Origin: Nitrosomonadales bacterium
GTDB taxonomy: Bacteria > Pseudomonadota > Gammaproteobacteria > Burkholderiales > Nitrosomonadaceae
Length of the DNA: 45,149 nt
Direction: 5' to 3'
Assembly: GCA_009886095.1 (NCBI GenBank)
Contig: VFJL01000042.1
Location: forward strand, 1 to 45,149
Positions 35,624 to 43,506 of the stretch are shown here, piece after piece. The position numbers and the translations under genes were made by a program. Under the pieces are notes generated by a model that worked only from the letters and a program-made list of their open reading frames with translations, searched no databases and was not told the DNA's origin. Position 1 is the stretch's first letter. Every line of letters begins with the position of its first letter.

Positions 35624-37164
35624 ATACTGTAGCGCCATTGCAGAAAACTGCTGCCAAGTCATCGCTCGTGAGCAAATCGACTCACGCGGGATTGCTGCTG
35701 CAACGCAAGTGCGCTTGTGGTGGGTCGGCATCAGCTTCATTAACGGGTGAATGCGTGGGATGCAAGAACAAACGTTTGCAAACCAAACTCAGCATCGGCG
35801 CAAGCAATGACCCGTTGGAACAGGAAGCGGATCGGGTCGCCGACCAAGTGTTGGCAGCACCCGCTCATTCCGCAGTAAGCGGCGCGGTGCCGAGCATCCA
35901 GCGACTCACCGGGCAATCAACAGGCGATGCAGGAGCTGCACCAGCCAGCGTAGACCGCGTGCTATCCGGCTCCGGCAGGCCGCTTGATCCGGCATTGCAG
36001 CAAGACATGGGACGGCGCTTTGGTCATGACTTTTCACAAGTGAGGGTGCATACCAGCGGCGATGCCGGGCAATCGGCGCGGGACGTGAATGCCCATGCCT
36101 ACACAGTGGGACACAACATTGTGTTTGGTTCGGGGCGATTTGCGCCTGAGTCGCAGGAGGGACGGAGACTGATAGCGCATGAACTTGCACATATTGTGCA
36201 ACAGCCGGAAGGGATAAGACGTAAGCCATTCAGCAACCGACCAAGAGGGGCCAGCATTCCTATAGATTATGAAATGATAGCCGATCCAACAGAACGAATG
36301 GAAATGATGAGGGCTGATTATGAAAAATATCGCTGGAAAAATGCACTGGAGCGGCTAAAAACGGGTGAACTGGACGATACAGATTTGGGCTATGAAAGTT
36401 TGAAAAATAGACTGACTGGTTTAAAAACATCTGAAACTTCAGATTTAATTAGCAAAATAAAAGCTTTCCAAGCGCAACGTGATAAAGACATCATTGACCC
36501 CAATGTAAAGGATCCAGGAAAGAAAAGACCAATTGCTACTGCACAAATTATTCAATGGCTTGAGGTAAGAAAAGTGATTTCCACCCCTATGTCTGATAAA
36601 GCCATTGTCAAATTTTTGCTTCCTGGAATGATAGACAGTTATTCAATAAGTATTAATGATATTGATATAACTGTGATGCCGGATACACATGGTGCCAGCC
36701 AAAATGAAACAGGACCTTCTGCTAATTTCACGGGCAATTTTACCTGGATGGAGGTAGGGGGCAAGATAACTGATCTTAAGAAAGATGGCGTGTCTTTTAA
36801 TCCTACCAAGCTTGAAGTGACTATTTTGACTAAATATAAAGATAGCCCTAACGATACTTCTGGCTATGGTAAAGGCTCAACAGATTCTGATAAATACAGT
36901 GAGACAACGACACTCAGAGTGCATGAAGGACAGCATGGAACTGATTTTATTAGCTATCTGACAAATACCCCGCTGCCTGTCAGCTTAAAAGAAGGTGTAA
37001 ATGGAAAACTTACACCAGCCCAGTTTTCAAAAATACTGAACTATGTGAAAGATATAACAAAAGACACCTGTGAAACAACAGATCAGACGGGTTTTTCTCA
37101 GGATGAGTTTATTAAAACCCCGCAGGGGAAGATAAGTGGTATTACCAGTTGCAGAAAACCTTAG
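35620..37164 (+). CDS. DUF4157 eCIS cargo protein with a second HExxH C-terminal domain
   Basis: A 514-aa protein in three parts. The N-terminus has a Cys pair cluster (RKCACGG ... GECVGCK), then SNDPLEQEADRVADQV. The DUF4157 domain (about 110-195) shows FGHDFSQVRVHTSGDAGQSA and the metalloprotease-like helix HELAH at 187-191. Residues about 205-514 form a separate domain with HEGQH at 435-439, a second HExxH zinc motif. From about 36230 the DNA turns clearly AT-rich with different codon use, unlike the rest of the locus. DUF4157 proteins are strongly linked to eCIS and many are delivered effectors. The tip is probably an exchanged toxin domain, but its target is unknown. Confidence 0.85.
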   Translation: MNTVAPLQKTAAKSSLVSKSTHAGLLLQRKCACGGSASASLTGECVGCKNKRLQTKLSIGASNDPLEQEADRVADQVLAAPAHSAVSGAVPSIQRLTGQSTGDAGAAPASVDRVLSGSGRPLDPALQQDMGRRFGHDFSQVRVHTSGDAGQSARDVNAHAYTVGHNIVFGSGRFAPESQEGRRLIAHELAHIVQQPEGIRRKPFSNRPRGASIPIDYEMIADPTERMEMMRADYEKYRWKNALERLKTGELDDTDLGYESLKNRLTGLKTSETSDLISKIKAFQAQRDKDIIDPNVKDPGKKRPIATAQIIQWLEVRKVISTPMSDKAIVKFLLPGMIDSYSISINDIDITVMPDTHGASQNETGPSANFTGNFTWMEVGGKITDLKKDGVSFNPTKLEVTILTKYKDSPNDTSGYGKGSTDSDKYSETTTLRVHEGQHGTDFISYLTNTPLPVSLKEGVNGKLTPAQFSKILNYVKDITKDTCETTDQTGFSQDEFIKTPQGKISGITSCRKP

Positions 37165-37233
37165 TCAAACAACAAGCGGTATCAGACCAGATTGAAAGTA
37201 ATGAACCATATGTTGTAAACATGGAGAGTTCTT

Positions 37234-37389
37234 GTGCTGAGTATGCTTAAGAAAATCAATCAAGTTGAAATCGTCTCGATACTTCACAAGGCGTTCGTTC
37301 AACTTGCCTTCTTGCATGCGCAGCCTTATGGACAAGCTGTCGGGCTACAACCACCTACTGAATTGACAAACAGGTACCTGATGCAATGA
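37234..37389 (+). CDS. Micro-ORF coupled to the CIS tube gene
   Basis: A 51-codon frame from the GTG at 37234 (GGAGAG 5 nt upstream) or a 48-codon one from the ATG at 37243. It ends in TGA at 37387-37389, overlapping the next start as ATGA, the same join used across this operon. The product (MLKKINQVEIVSILHKAFVQ at the ATG, then LAFLHAQPYG) has one amphipathic or hydrophobic helix. It follows the cargo gene and could be a partner or immunity peptide, or just a remnant left by exchange of the toxin tip. Confidence 0.4.
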   Translation: MLSMLKKINQVEIVSILHKAFVQLAFLHAQPYGQAVGLQPPTELTNRYLMQ

Positions 37390-38042
37390 GCGGCTATTCA
37401 AATTCTCCAAAAGTTCTCAAAGGTGGCATCGTGCTGATCGATGCCGAATCGGGTCGGGTGCTGCGCATTATTTCGCTGCAGTACAACCCGGAAAAGCTGA
37501 CGCGTACCCTGCAAGTACAGGGTACCGGCGGCGAAGGCGGCAACCGCTCGGAGGCCATGCGCTTCAAGGGCCCGGCGGTGGAGACGTTCAAGCTCGAGGC
37601 GGACATTGACGCGGCGGATCAACTGGAGTTTCCCGATCAGCATCGCGCCGTAGTGGAAAACGGAATTCAGCCGCAAGTGTCGGTACTGGAATCGCTGGTC
37701 AATCCGACCAGCGGTCAGTTATTCGACCGCAATGCAATGTCACAGTCCGGCACGCTGGAGATCGCGCCGATGGAGGCGCCACTGGCCCTTTTTGTGTGGG
37801 GAAAAAATCGCATTGTGCCAGTGCGAATTACGGATTTCAGCGTTACCGAGGAAGCCTTCGACCCATCCTTGAACCCAATCCTCGCCAAAGTAAGTATCGG
37901 CTTTAGGGTGCTGAACGTAGACGATCTCGGTTTCAGTCATAAGGGCGGCAGTTTGTTCATGAGCTATTTGCAAAACAAGGAACGGCTTGCGGCTAAAGCC
38001 CAAGCGGGAGCTTTCTCCACGCTCGGAATAGGAGGCATTTGA
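37386..38042 (+). CDS. CIS tube/baseplate adaptor protein (Afp7-like N-terminal domain)
   Basis: A 218-aa protein of the contractile-injection-system tube family: LRIISLQYNPEKLTRTLQVQ near the N-terminus, FKGPAVETFKLEADIDAAD, and RVPITDF-like strand VPVRITDFSVTEEAFDPSLNP. In Afp/PVC this domain forms the first ring above the spike and is followed in the same protein by LysM; here the LysM part is a separate gene directly downstream. The stop overlaps the next start by one base (TGATG). Confidence 0.9.
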   Translation: MSGYSNSPKVLKGGIVLIDAESGRVLRIISLQYNPEKLTRTLQVQGTGGEGGNRSEAMRFKGPAVETFKLEADIDAADQLEFPDQHRAVVENGIQPQVSVLESLVNPTSGQLFDRNAMSQSGTLEIAPMEAPLALFVWGKNRIVPVRITDFSVTEEAFDPSLNPILAKVSIGFRVLNVDDLGFSHKGGSLFMSYLQNKERLAAKAQAGAFSTLGIGGI

Positions 38043-38407
38043 TGATAGACCCGATCCAGGCTTTTATGCAGGCGAATTCGCTCGTCACCCCCCTGTTTCC
38101 GCCCGATAGCCGCTACCATGGCATCGCGGCGGTGCAGGCCACTCAGCCGGACGGCACGGTTGTCGCGTATCTGAAGCGCCGCTTCGTACCGCCGCCTGAG
38201 AACTTTTCGCTGCTGCAGGAGCATATGGTCACTGCGGGCGACCGGCTGGACAATCTTGCAGCACGCTATATTGGCGATCCTTCGCAGTACTGGCGCATCT
38301 GCGATGCCAACGGCGCCATACGCCCGGATGAATTGACGGAGACTGCGGGCAAGCGCCTGAGCATCACTTTGCCTGAAGGTGTTCAGGGAGTGATCGATGC
38401 TGGCTAA
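38042..38407 (+). CDS. LysM/tail protein X-like adaptor
   Basis: The ATG at 38042 (GGAGG upstream) gives a 121-aa protein. It shows the LysM-like fold HMVTAGDRLDNLAARYIGDP then YWRICDANGAIRPDEL and a final RLSITLP strand. In phages and eCIS such domains join the inner tube to the spike base. The N-terminal 50 residues include a beta part with YLKRRFVPPPE. It overlaps the hub gene by 11 bp. Confidence 0.9.
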   Translation: MIDPIQAFMQANSLVTPLFPPDSRYHGIAAVQATQPDGTVVAYLKRRFVPPPENFSLLQEHMVTAGDRLDNLAARYIGDPSQYWRICDANGAIRPDELTETAGKRLSITLPEGVQGVIDAG

Positions 38408-39539
38408 GGGGATACATCTCACGCTGATGATCGGCCCCATCGTGCCGGTGCCGGTGCCGCAGATGGTGATGAATGCGCTCGACAGCGTGCAGGTCACTAC
38501 TGCGGCAGGCTCGGCGAGCGGCTTTCAGATGAGTTTACAGTTTAGCAGCAAATCGGAGTTGAACACGTTTTTCATTATCGCCGGCGCGATGAACAGCGGC
38601 CCCGCTACACCGCCACTGCGCGTCATGCTGATTATCACCCTCAACGGTACGCCTCAGCCGCTGTTTGACGGTGTAATGACGAATGTAGAAGTGCAGGCAG
38701 GAAGCAACGGCTCTCCGGGCACGGTAACGGTCACCGGGGAGGATCTTACCAAAGTCATGGACATGCTCGATTTCAGCGGCTTGCCCTACCCTGCAATGCC
38801 AATTGAGGCGCGTGTGGCGCTGATTTGTGCCAAGTATGCGGCCTTTGGCCTGATTCCGTTGATTATTCCGGTACTGTTTCCCGATGTTCCCATCCCGGTA
38901 GACAAGATTCCCGCCCATAGGGGCACCGACCTTCAATACATTCAGCAGCTCGCTGAAGAGGCCGGCTACATTTTTTACATTGAGCCTGGGCCGGTGGCAG
39001 GCACCAACATTGCCTATTTTGGGCCCGAGATAAAAGTGGGCATACCGCAACCGGCACTCAACGTGGATATGGATGCGCTAACCAACATCGAAAATATGAG
39101 TTTCTCATTCGACCCGACCAAGGGCGTGCTGCCGGTCGTATTCATCCAGAACCAACTCACGCGTGTCCCGATTCCGATCCCGATCCCCAACATCAATCCG
39201 CTGCAGCCACCGCTGGGATTGCTTTCCACGCCGATCAGCAATATCAAGATACTGAAGGACACGGCAAAGATGAACCCGATGCAGGCGATTTTAAGAGGGC
39301 TCAATGAAGCGAAGAAGTCGCAGGACTCAGTCAGCGCCAATGGCAGCATTAATGTGTTGCGCTATGGTCGACCACTGAAAGCCAGACAGCTGGTCGGCGT
39401 GCGCGGCGCAGGCATCGCCTACGATGGCCTCTATTTCGTAAAAAGTGTCACCAGCACGCTCAAGCGTGGCGAGTTCAAACAAAGTTTCAACCTGACGCGC
39501 AATGGTCTGGTTTCAATCACACCGAGGGTTCCCGTATGA
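38397..39539 (+). CDS. gp27-like hub protein (spike base)
   Basis: A 380-aa protein of the phage late control D / gp27 type. The N-terminal beta barrel has SGFQMSLQFSS and LFDGVMTNVEV. A middle segment (HRGTDLQYIQQLAEEAGYIFYIEP) is a hallmark of VgrG/gp27 hubs, and the C-terminus ends GLYFVKSVTSTLKRGEFKQS. It lacks the OB-fold and spike part of VgrG-like Afp8; those lie in the next gene, so the spike is encoded in two pieces. The overlap with that gene is 4 bp. Confidence 0.9.
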   Translation: MLAKGIHLTLMIGPIVPVPVPQMVMNALDSVQVTTAAGSASGFQMSLQFSSKSELNTFFIIAGAMNSGPATPPLRVMLIITLNGTPQPLFDGVMTNVEVQAGSNGSPGTVTVTGEDLTKVMDMLDFSGLPYPAMPIEARVALICAKYAAFGLIPLIIPVLFPDVPIPVDKIPAHRGTDLQYIQQLAEEAGYIFYIEPGPVAGTNIAYFGPEIKVGIPQPALNVDMDALTNIENMSFSFDPTKGVLPVVFIQNQLTRVPIPIPIPNINPLQPPLGLLSTPISNIKILKDTAKMNPMQAILRGLNEAKKSQDSVSANGSINVLRYGRPLKARQLVGVRGAGIAYDGLYFVKSVTSTLKRGEFKQSFNLTRNGLVSITPRVPV

Positions 39540-40051
39540 GCGGCAGCGGTAATTTCTTTGGCAAGTACCGCGGCATGGTGCTCAACAATGTAGACCCGAT
39601 GCAGCTGGGACGACTGCAGGTGCAGGTGCCTGATGTGGCGGGGCTTATTCCTGCAACTTGGGCGATGCCCTGTGTACCGCTGGCCGGGATCAATATGGGT
39701 ATGTTTGCGTTGCCTATGATCGGTAGCGGCGTGTGGGTAGAGTTCGAACAAGGTAATCCGGATTACCCGATTTGGGTCGGCTGCTTCTGGGGCAGTGCCG
39801 CGGAGCTGCCGGTGCTGTCGCGTATGGTGCCGCCCGCAGTGCCTGGCATTACGCTACAGACTCCGCTGAAGAACGGCCTGGTTATCAGTGACGTACCCGG
39901 CCCCACCGGCGGCATCCAGCTGCAGACCGCGACCGGTGCCATGATTTCAGTGACCGACATCGGTATCATGATCTCCAACGGCAAGGGCGCGGTAATCAAT
40001 CTCACCGGGCCGACGGTGGACATCAATCTTGGGGCACTCACGGTGATATGA
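39536..40051 (+). CDS. gp5-like OB-fold spike protein (baseplate protein V)
   Basis: A 171-aa protein. The N-terminal OB fold (YRGMVLNNVDPMQLGRLQVQ, then GSGVWVEFEQGNPDYPIWVG) is typical of baseplate assembly protein V/gp5. The C-terminal part (IQLQTATGAMISVTDIGIMI) is a short repeat-rich beta-helix for the needle. With the gp27-like hub it forms the central spike that carries the PAAR-like tip. It lies 14 bp before the tip gene. Confidence 0.92.
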   Translation: MSGSGNFFGKYRGMVLNNVDPMQLGRLQVQVPDVAGLIPATWAMPCVPLAGINMGMFALPMIGSGVWVEFEQGNPDYPIWVGCFWGSAAELPVLSRMVPPAVPGITLQTPLKNGLVISDVPGPTGGIQLQTATGAMISVTDIGIMISNGKGAVINLTGPTVDINLGALTVI

Positions 40052-40065
40052 AGGAGTAACGACCT

Positions 40066-40383
40066 ATGCCCGCACCCGTCCTTCATCTTGGCGCCACGGT
40101 AACCTGCATGCACGCAGGGCCGGCGACACCGCTCACGCCATTTCCGCGCGTGCTGCTGAGCGGCCAGCCGGTGACCACACTGGCCACGCCCTATGCGATT
40201 ACCGGCTGCGCCCTCACTGGTACGCCCAACCCGCCCTGCATCACCGCGCAGTGGGTGGTGGGCGCAATGCGGGTGCTGGCGGGCGGTGTGCCAGTATTGA
40301 TACAAACGGGGCAAGCGGTGTGCGTGCCTACCGGCACCGGCTTGTTGCCGCTGGTGGTACAACCCAGGGTGCTCGCGACATGA
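40066..40383 (+). CDS. PAAR-like spike tip protein
   Basis: A 105-aa protein rich in Gly, Pro and Thr with the shape of PAAR-like tips: it starts APVLHLGATVTCMHAG and has regular short strands (RVLLSGQPVTTLATPYAITG, CITAQWVVGAMRVLAGGVPV). Cys residues at 23, 47 and 57 could help bind metal. PAAR proteins sharpen the spike of contractile systems. A gap of 7 bp leads to the gp25-like gene. Confidence 0.88.
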   Translation: MPAPVLHLGATVTCMHAGPATPLTPFPRVLLSGQPVTTLATPYAITGCALTGTPNPPCITAQWVVGAMRVLAGGVPVLIQTGQAVCVPTGTGLLPLVVQPRVLAT

Positions 40384-40390
40384 GGTACTT

Positions 40391-40759
40391 ATGAGCCAGA
40401 TCGACTATCCCTTCCACTTCGACGGTCGTGGTCGCACCGCGCAGACGGACGAGTCCGGCACCATTCGCGACCTTATCGAGCAGGTGTTGTTCACTTCGCC
40501 GGGCGAACGCGTAATGAGGCCAAACTTTGGCAGCGGTGTGATGCAACTGGTGTTTGCCGCCGCCAGCCCTGAAGTGGCAGCGACCACGCAGTTCCTGATT
40601 CAAGGCGCCTTGCAGCAATGGCTGAGCGATGTCATCACCGTCGATACCGTCGATGTGCAGGCGCAGGACGGCGCCTTGCTCATCACCGTGCAATACGTGG
40701 AACGCCGCACGCAAACTCGCGGCGTGGCGCAGATCAGCGCGCCGGGAAGCGGCTCATGA
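40391..40759 (+). CDS. gp25-like baseplate wedge protein
   Basis: A 122-aa protein of the GPW/gp25 family. It starts with a polar stretch (YPFHFDGRGRTAQTDESG), then IRDLIEQVLFTSPGERVMRP and NFGSGVMQLVFAAASPE, the conserved core including the ER motif that nucleates the sheath on the baseplate. It overlaps the next baseplate gene by 4 bp. Confidence 0.95.
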   Translation: MSQIDYPFHFDGRGRTAQTDESGTIRDLIEQVLFTSPGERVMRPNFGSGVMQLVFAAASPEVAATTQFLIQGALQQWLSDVITVDTVDVQAQDGALLITVQYVERRTQTRGVAQISAPGSGS

Positions 40760-43506
40760 AATACTACTGCTGTGACCAGCGCCGCCGCGAAGTAGTGAAG
40801 TTAAACGGCACCCTCAATGGCCTGGAATATCTGGAGGTGCATGACAGTGGTATTCCCGGCGACTCCACGCGACAGCTCACGCTGTTCGTAAAATTCCTGC
40901 GTGTAGTGCCTGCCACTCTTGGCAAGGATAACTTCCGCATCGAAGGCGGCGAACGCATCAAGAGCGTGGACATCGAGTGGGTTGCGATCGCTAATGCGCT
41001 GCCCGCCAGTGAGCCGCCCAGCCTGGTCGACGGCCTCGTGCCTCTCAATAAATTCATGGTGATTCGCACCAAGATTTACGGTGACTTTTCGCTGTATACG
41101 CTACGCTTGCTGAGCGGCCCCGGCAGCGATACACCGCCGGCTGATTTCGATCCGCGCCTGAGCGAGATCCAGTTCTCATTCAAGGTGCAGTGCGAATCAG
41201 ATTTCGATTGCGCTAGCGTTACCACCTGCCCTACGCCGCCAGCGACGAATCCGCGTCTCGATTATCTCGCTAAGGATTACGCCAGCTTCCGCCGCCTGAT
41301 GCTGGATCGCATGAGCGTGCTCATACCTGACTGGAGCAGCCGCAACGCCGCCGATATCGGCGTTACCTTGGTGGAAATGCTGGCCTATGTGGGCGATCAG
41401 CTTTCCTATCAACAAGACGCCGTCGCCACCGAAGCTTATCTCGCTACCGCGCGCAAGCGCATCTCGCTGCGCCGCCATGCACGGCTGGTGGATTATAGGG
41501 TGCACGAGGGCTGCAATGCCCGCGTGTGGGTACAACTATTCGTCAACGACGACGCTGTAAATATTCTACGCGGCACCCCGTTGCTCACGCGCGTGCCCAA
41601 CACGCCCGAGCGCATCGCCCCATCGGGCGATCAATTGCGCGATGCCTTGGCAAACGGTGCGCTGGTGTTCGAGACGGTGGAAGATACCCTGCTATATCAG
41701 GATCACGAACGTATCGGTTTGTATACTTGGGGCGAGCGCGAATGTTGTTTGCCCAAGGGCGCGATGCGCGCGACGCTCAACGGACATTATCCCAACCTCA
41801 AGGCGGGTGACGTGCTGGTGTTCATGGAAGAATTCGGCCCGCGCACCGGAGATGCTGCAGATGCAGACCGTGCACATCGCTGGGCGGTGCGTCTCTCCGA
41901 CGTGCGTTTGGATAGCGACCTCTGCGGTGGTTTGTTCCTGCCAGTACCTAACAATAATCCGCTGGACGTCACCGAGATCCGCTGGGCAGAACAGGATGCA
42001 CTGCCGTTTCCATTATGCCTGTCGACTATCACTGACCTGGATCACGGCGCGACTTATCTCGGAGAGGTGAGCGCGGCCTACGGCAATATCGTGTTGGCCG
42101 ACCATGGCCGCACCTTGACTGGCGAAGATTTGGGTGTCATGTCCGCCTCGCAGCTCACTCTTGCATCCAAGAACGACGTATTGAGTTGCAAGCGTCCGCC
42201 CTTGCAGGCCGTGCCGCCACGTTTTCGGCCGCGACTTGCGGAACGTCCACTCACTCATGTTTTGCCGCTCACGGCCGCGCCGTTGTTCGGCTTCACCGCG
42301 ACAGCGGCCATCGTCACCGCGTTGCAAATCCGCAGCTTTACCCCGTCGCTACACGATGCCTTGCAAGCGCAAGGAGTGCTGTTGCAGGCGGGGCCGGTGG
42401 TAATTCAAGGCGGCGATGGCACGTGGTCTGTTTCTGACGGCGTGAGCGCCTATCGCCTGCGGCTGGATAGCGGGCAGGTACAGGTGTCGCCGCTGGCCGA
42501 TGCCGCCGCATCGATCACTGCCGCCGAGCCACAGCGAGCCCGCCCCGCCATCTCTCTCGCCAGCAATTTTCAGGGCACGCCAGATACTTGGTTGCCGCGC
42601 TTCGACCTGCTTGCCAGCGATACCGGGGCGAGCGAATTTGTGGTGGAGAGTGAACACGATGGCAGCGCCCTATTGCGTTTCGGTGATGATTATCACGGCA
42701 AGCGCCCCGACGTAAGCACCACATTCAGCGCAAGCTACCGCGTTGGCAACGGCATGGCAGGCAACATCGGTCTGGAGTCTATCGCGCACATCGTCAGCAA
42801 TGATGCGCGGCTGTTGCACGCGTCGAATCCACTGCCGGCGCAAGGCGGCAGCGATCCTGAAAACGCCGAGGACATCAGGCGCGATGCGCCGGAAGCGTTT
42901 CGTACCCAGGAACGCGCAGTCACCTTGGCGGATTATGCCGAAGTGACCGAACGCCATCCCAGCGTGCAGCGCGCTGCTGCCACCTTCCGCTGGACCGGCA
43001 GCTGGTACACGGTGTTTCTCACCGTCGATCGCAAAGGCGGCGGCGAAGTGGATGCGGTCTATGAGCAAACCATCCGTGACCACGTTGAGCGTTATCGCAT
43101 GGCCGGATATGACCTGGAGGTGAACAGCCCGAGCTATGTGCCACTGCTGCTGGAAATGACGGTGTGCGTCAAATCGGATTATTTCCGCGCCGATGTGAGT
43201 GCCGCGCTGATGCGCGTATTCAGCCGCAGCTGGCTGGACGACGGCAGGCCTGCGCTGTTCCATCCCGACAACTTTACTTTCGGCCAGGCGGTGTATCTGA
43301 GCGCGATTTATGAAGCGGCACAGACAATACAAGGCGTGGGCTCGGTGGTGATCAACACTTTCCAGCGTCTACGTGCGCCACCTGACCCCAAGCCGATAGA
43401 TGACGGCGTGCTGACAGTCGGACGCCTGGAGATCGCACGGCTGGACAACGATCCCAACTTCCCCGAACGGGGTGTGTTGAAGCTCTCGATAGGAGGCGGC
43501 AAATGA
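40756..43506 (+). CDS. Large baseplate protein (gp6/J-like, Afp11-type)
   Basis: The ATG at 40756, in the gp25 gene stop, gives 916 aa starting [17 protein letters not shown]. The frame is open further upstream but only inside the gp25 gene. The J-like core shows [20 protein letters not shown] (about 167), [20 protein letters not shown] and, near 700, [20 protein letters not shown] with [20 protein letters not shown]. This protein forms the wedge of the baseplate with gp25 and the next gene product. It overlaps the next gene by 4 bp. Confidence 0.93.
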   Translation: MKYYCCDQRRREVVKLNGTLNGLEYLEVHDSGIPGDSTRQLTLFVKFLRVVPATLGKDNFRIEGGERIKSVDIEWVAIANALPASEPPSLVDGLVPLNKFMVIRTKIYGDFSLYTLRLLSGPGSDTPPADFDPRLSEIQFSFKVQCESDFDCASVTTCPTPPATNPRLDYLAKDYASFRRLMLDRMSVLIPDWSSRNAADIGVTLVEMLAYVGDQLSYQQDAVATEAYLATARKRISLRRHARLVDYRVHEGCNARVWVQLFVNDDAVNILRGTPLLTRVPNTPERIAPSGDQLRDALANGALVFETVEDTLLYQDHERIGLYTWGERECCLPKGAMRATLNGHYPNLKAGDVLVFMEEFGPRTGDAADADRAHRWAVRLSDVRLDSDLCGGLFLPVPNNNPLDVTEIRWAEQDALPFPLCLSTITDLDHGATYLGEVSAAYGNIVLADHGRTLTGEDLGVMSASQLTLASKNDVLSCKRPPLQAVPPRFRPRLAERPLTHVLPLTAAPLFGFTATAAIVTALQIRSFTPSLHDALQAQGVLLQAGPVVIQGGDGTWSVSDGVSAYRLRLDSGQVQVSPLADAAASITAAEPQRARPAISLASNFQGTPDTWLPRFDLLASDTGASEFVVESEHDGSALLRFGDDYHGKRPDVSTTFSASYRVGNGMAGNIGLESIAHIVSNDARLLHASNPLPAQGGSDPENAEDIRRDAPEAFRTQERAVTLADYAEVTERHPSVQRAAATFRWTGSWYTVFLTVDRKGGGEVDAVYEQTIRDHVERYRMAGYDLEVNSPSYVPLLLEMTVCVKSDYFRADVSAALMRVFSRSWLDDGRPALFHPDNFTFGQAVYLSAIYEAAQTIQGVGSVVINTFQRLRAPPDPKPIDDGVLTVGRLEIARLDNDPNFPERGVLKLSIGGGK

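Noticed and set aside
40618-40755. Longer start for the large baseplate protein
   Set aside because: The extra residues are Arg-rich and come from the out-of-frame gp25 gene; the ATG at 40756 overlaps the gp25 stop as elsewhere in the operon.
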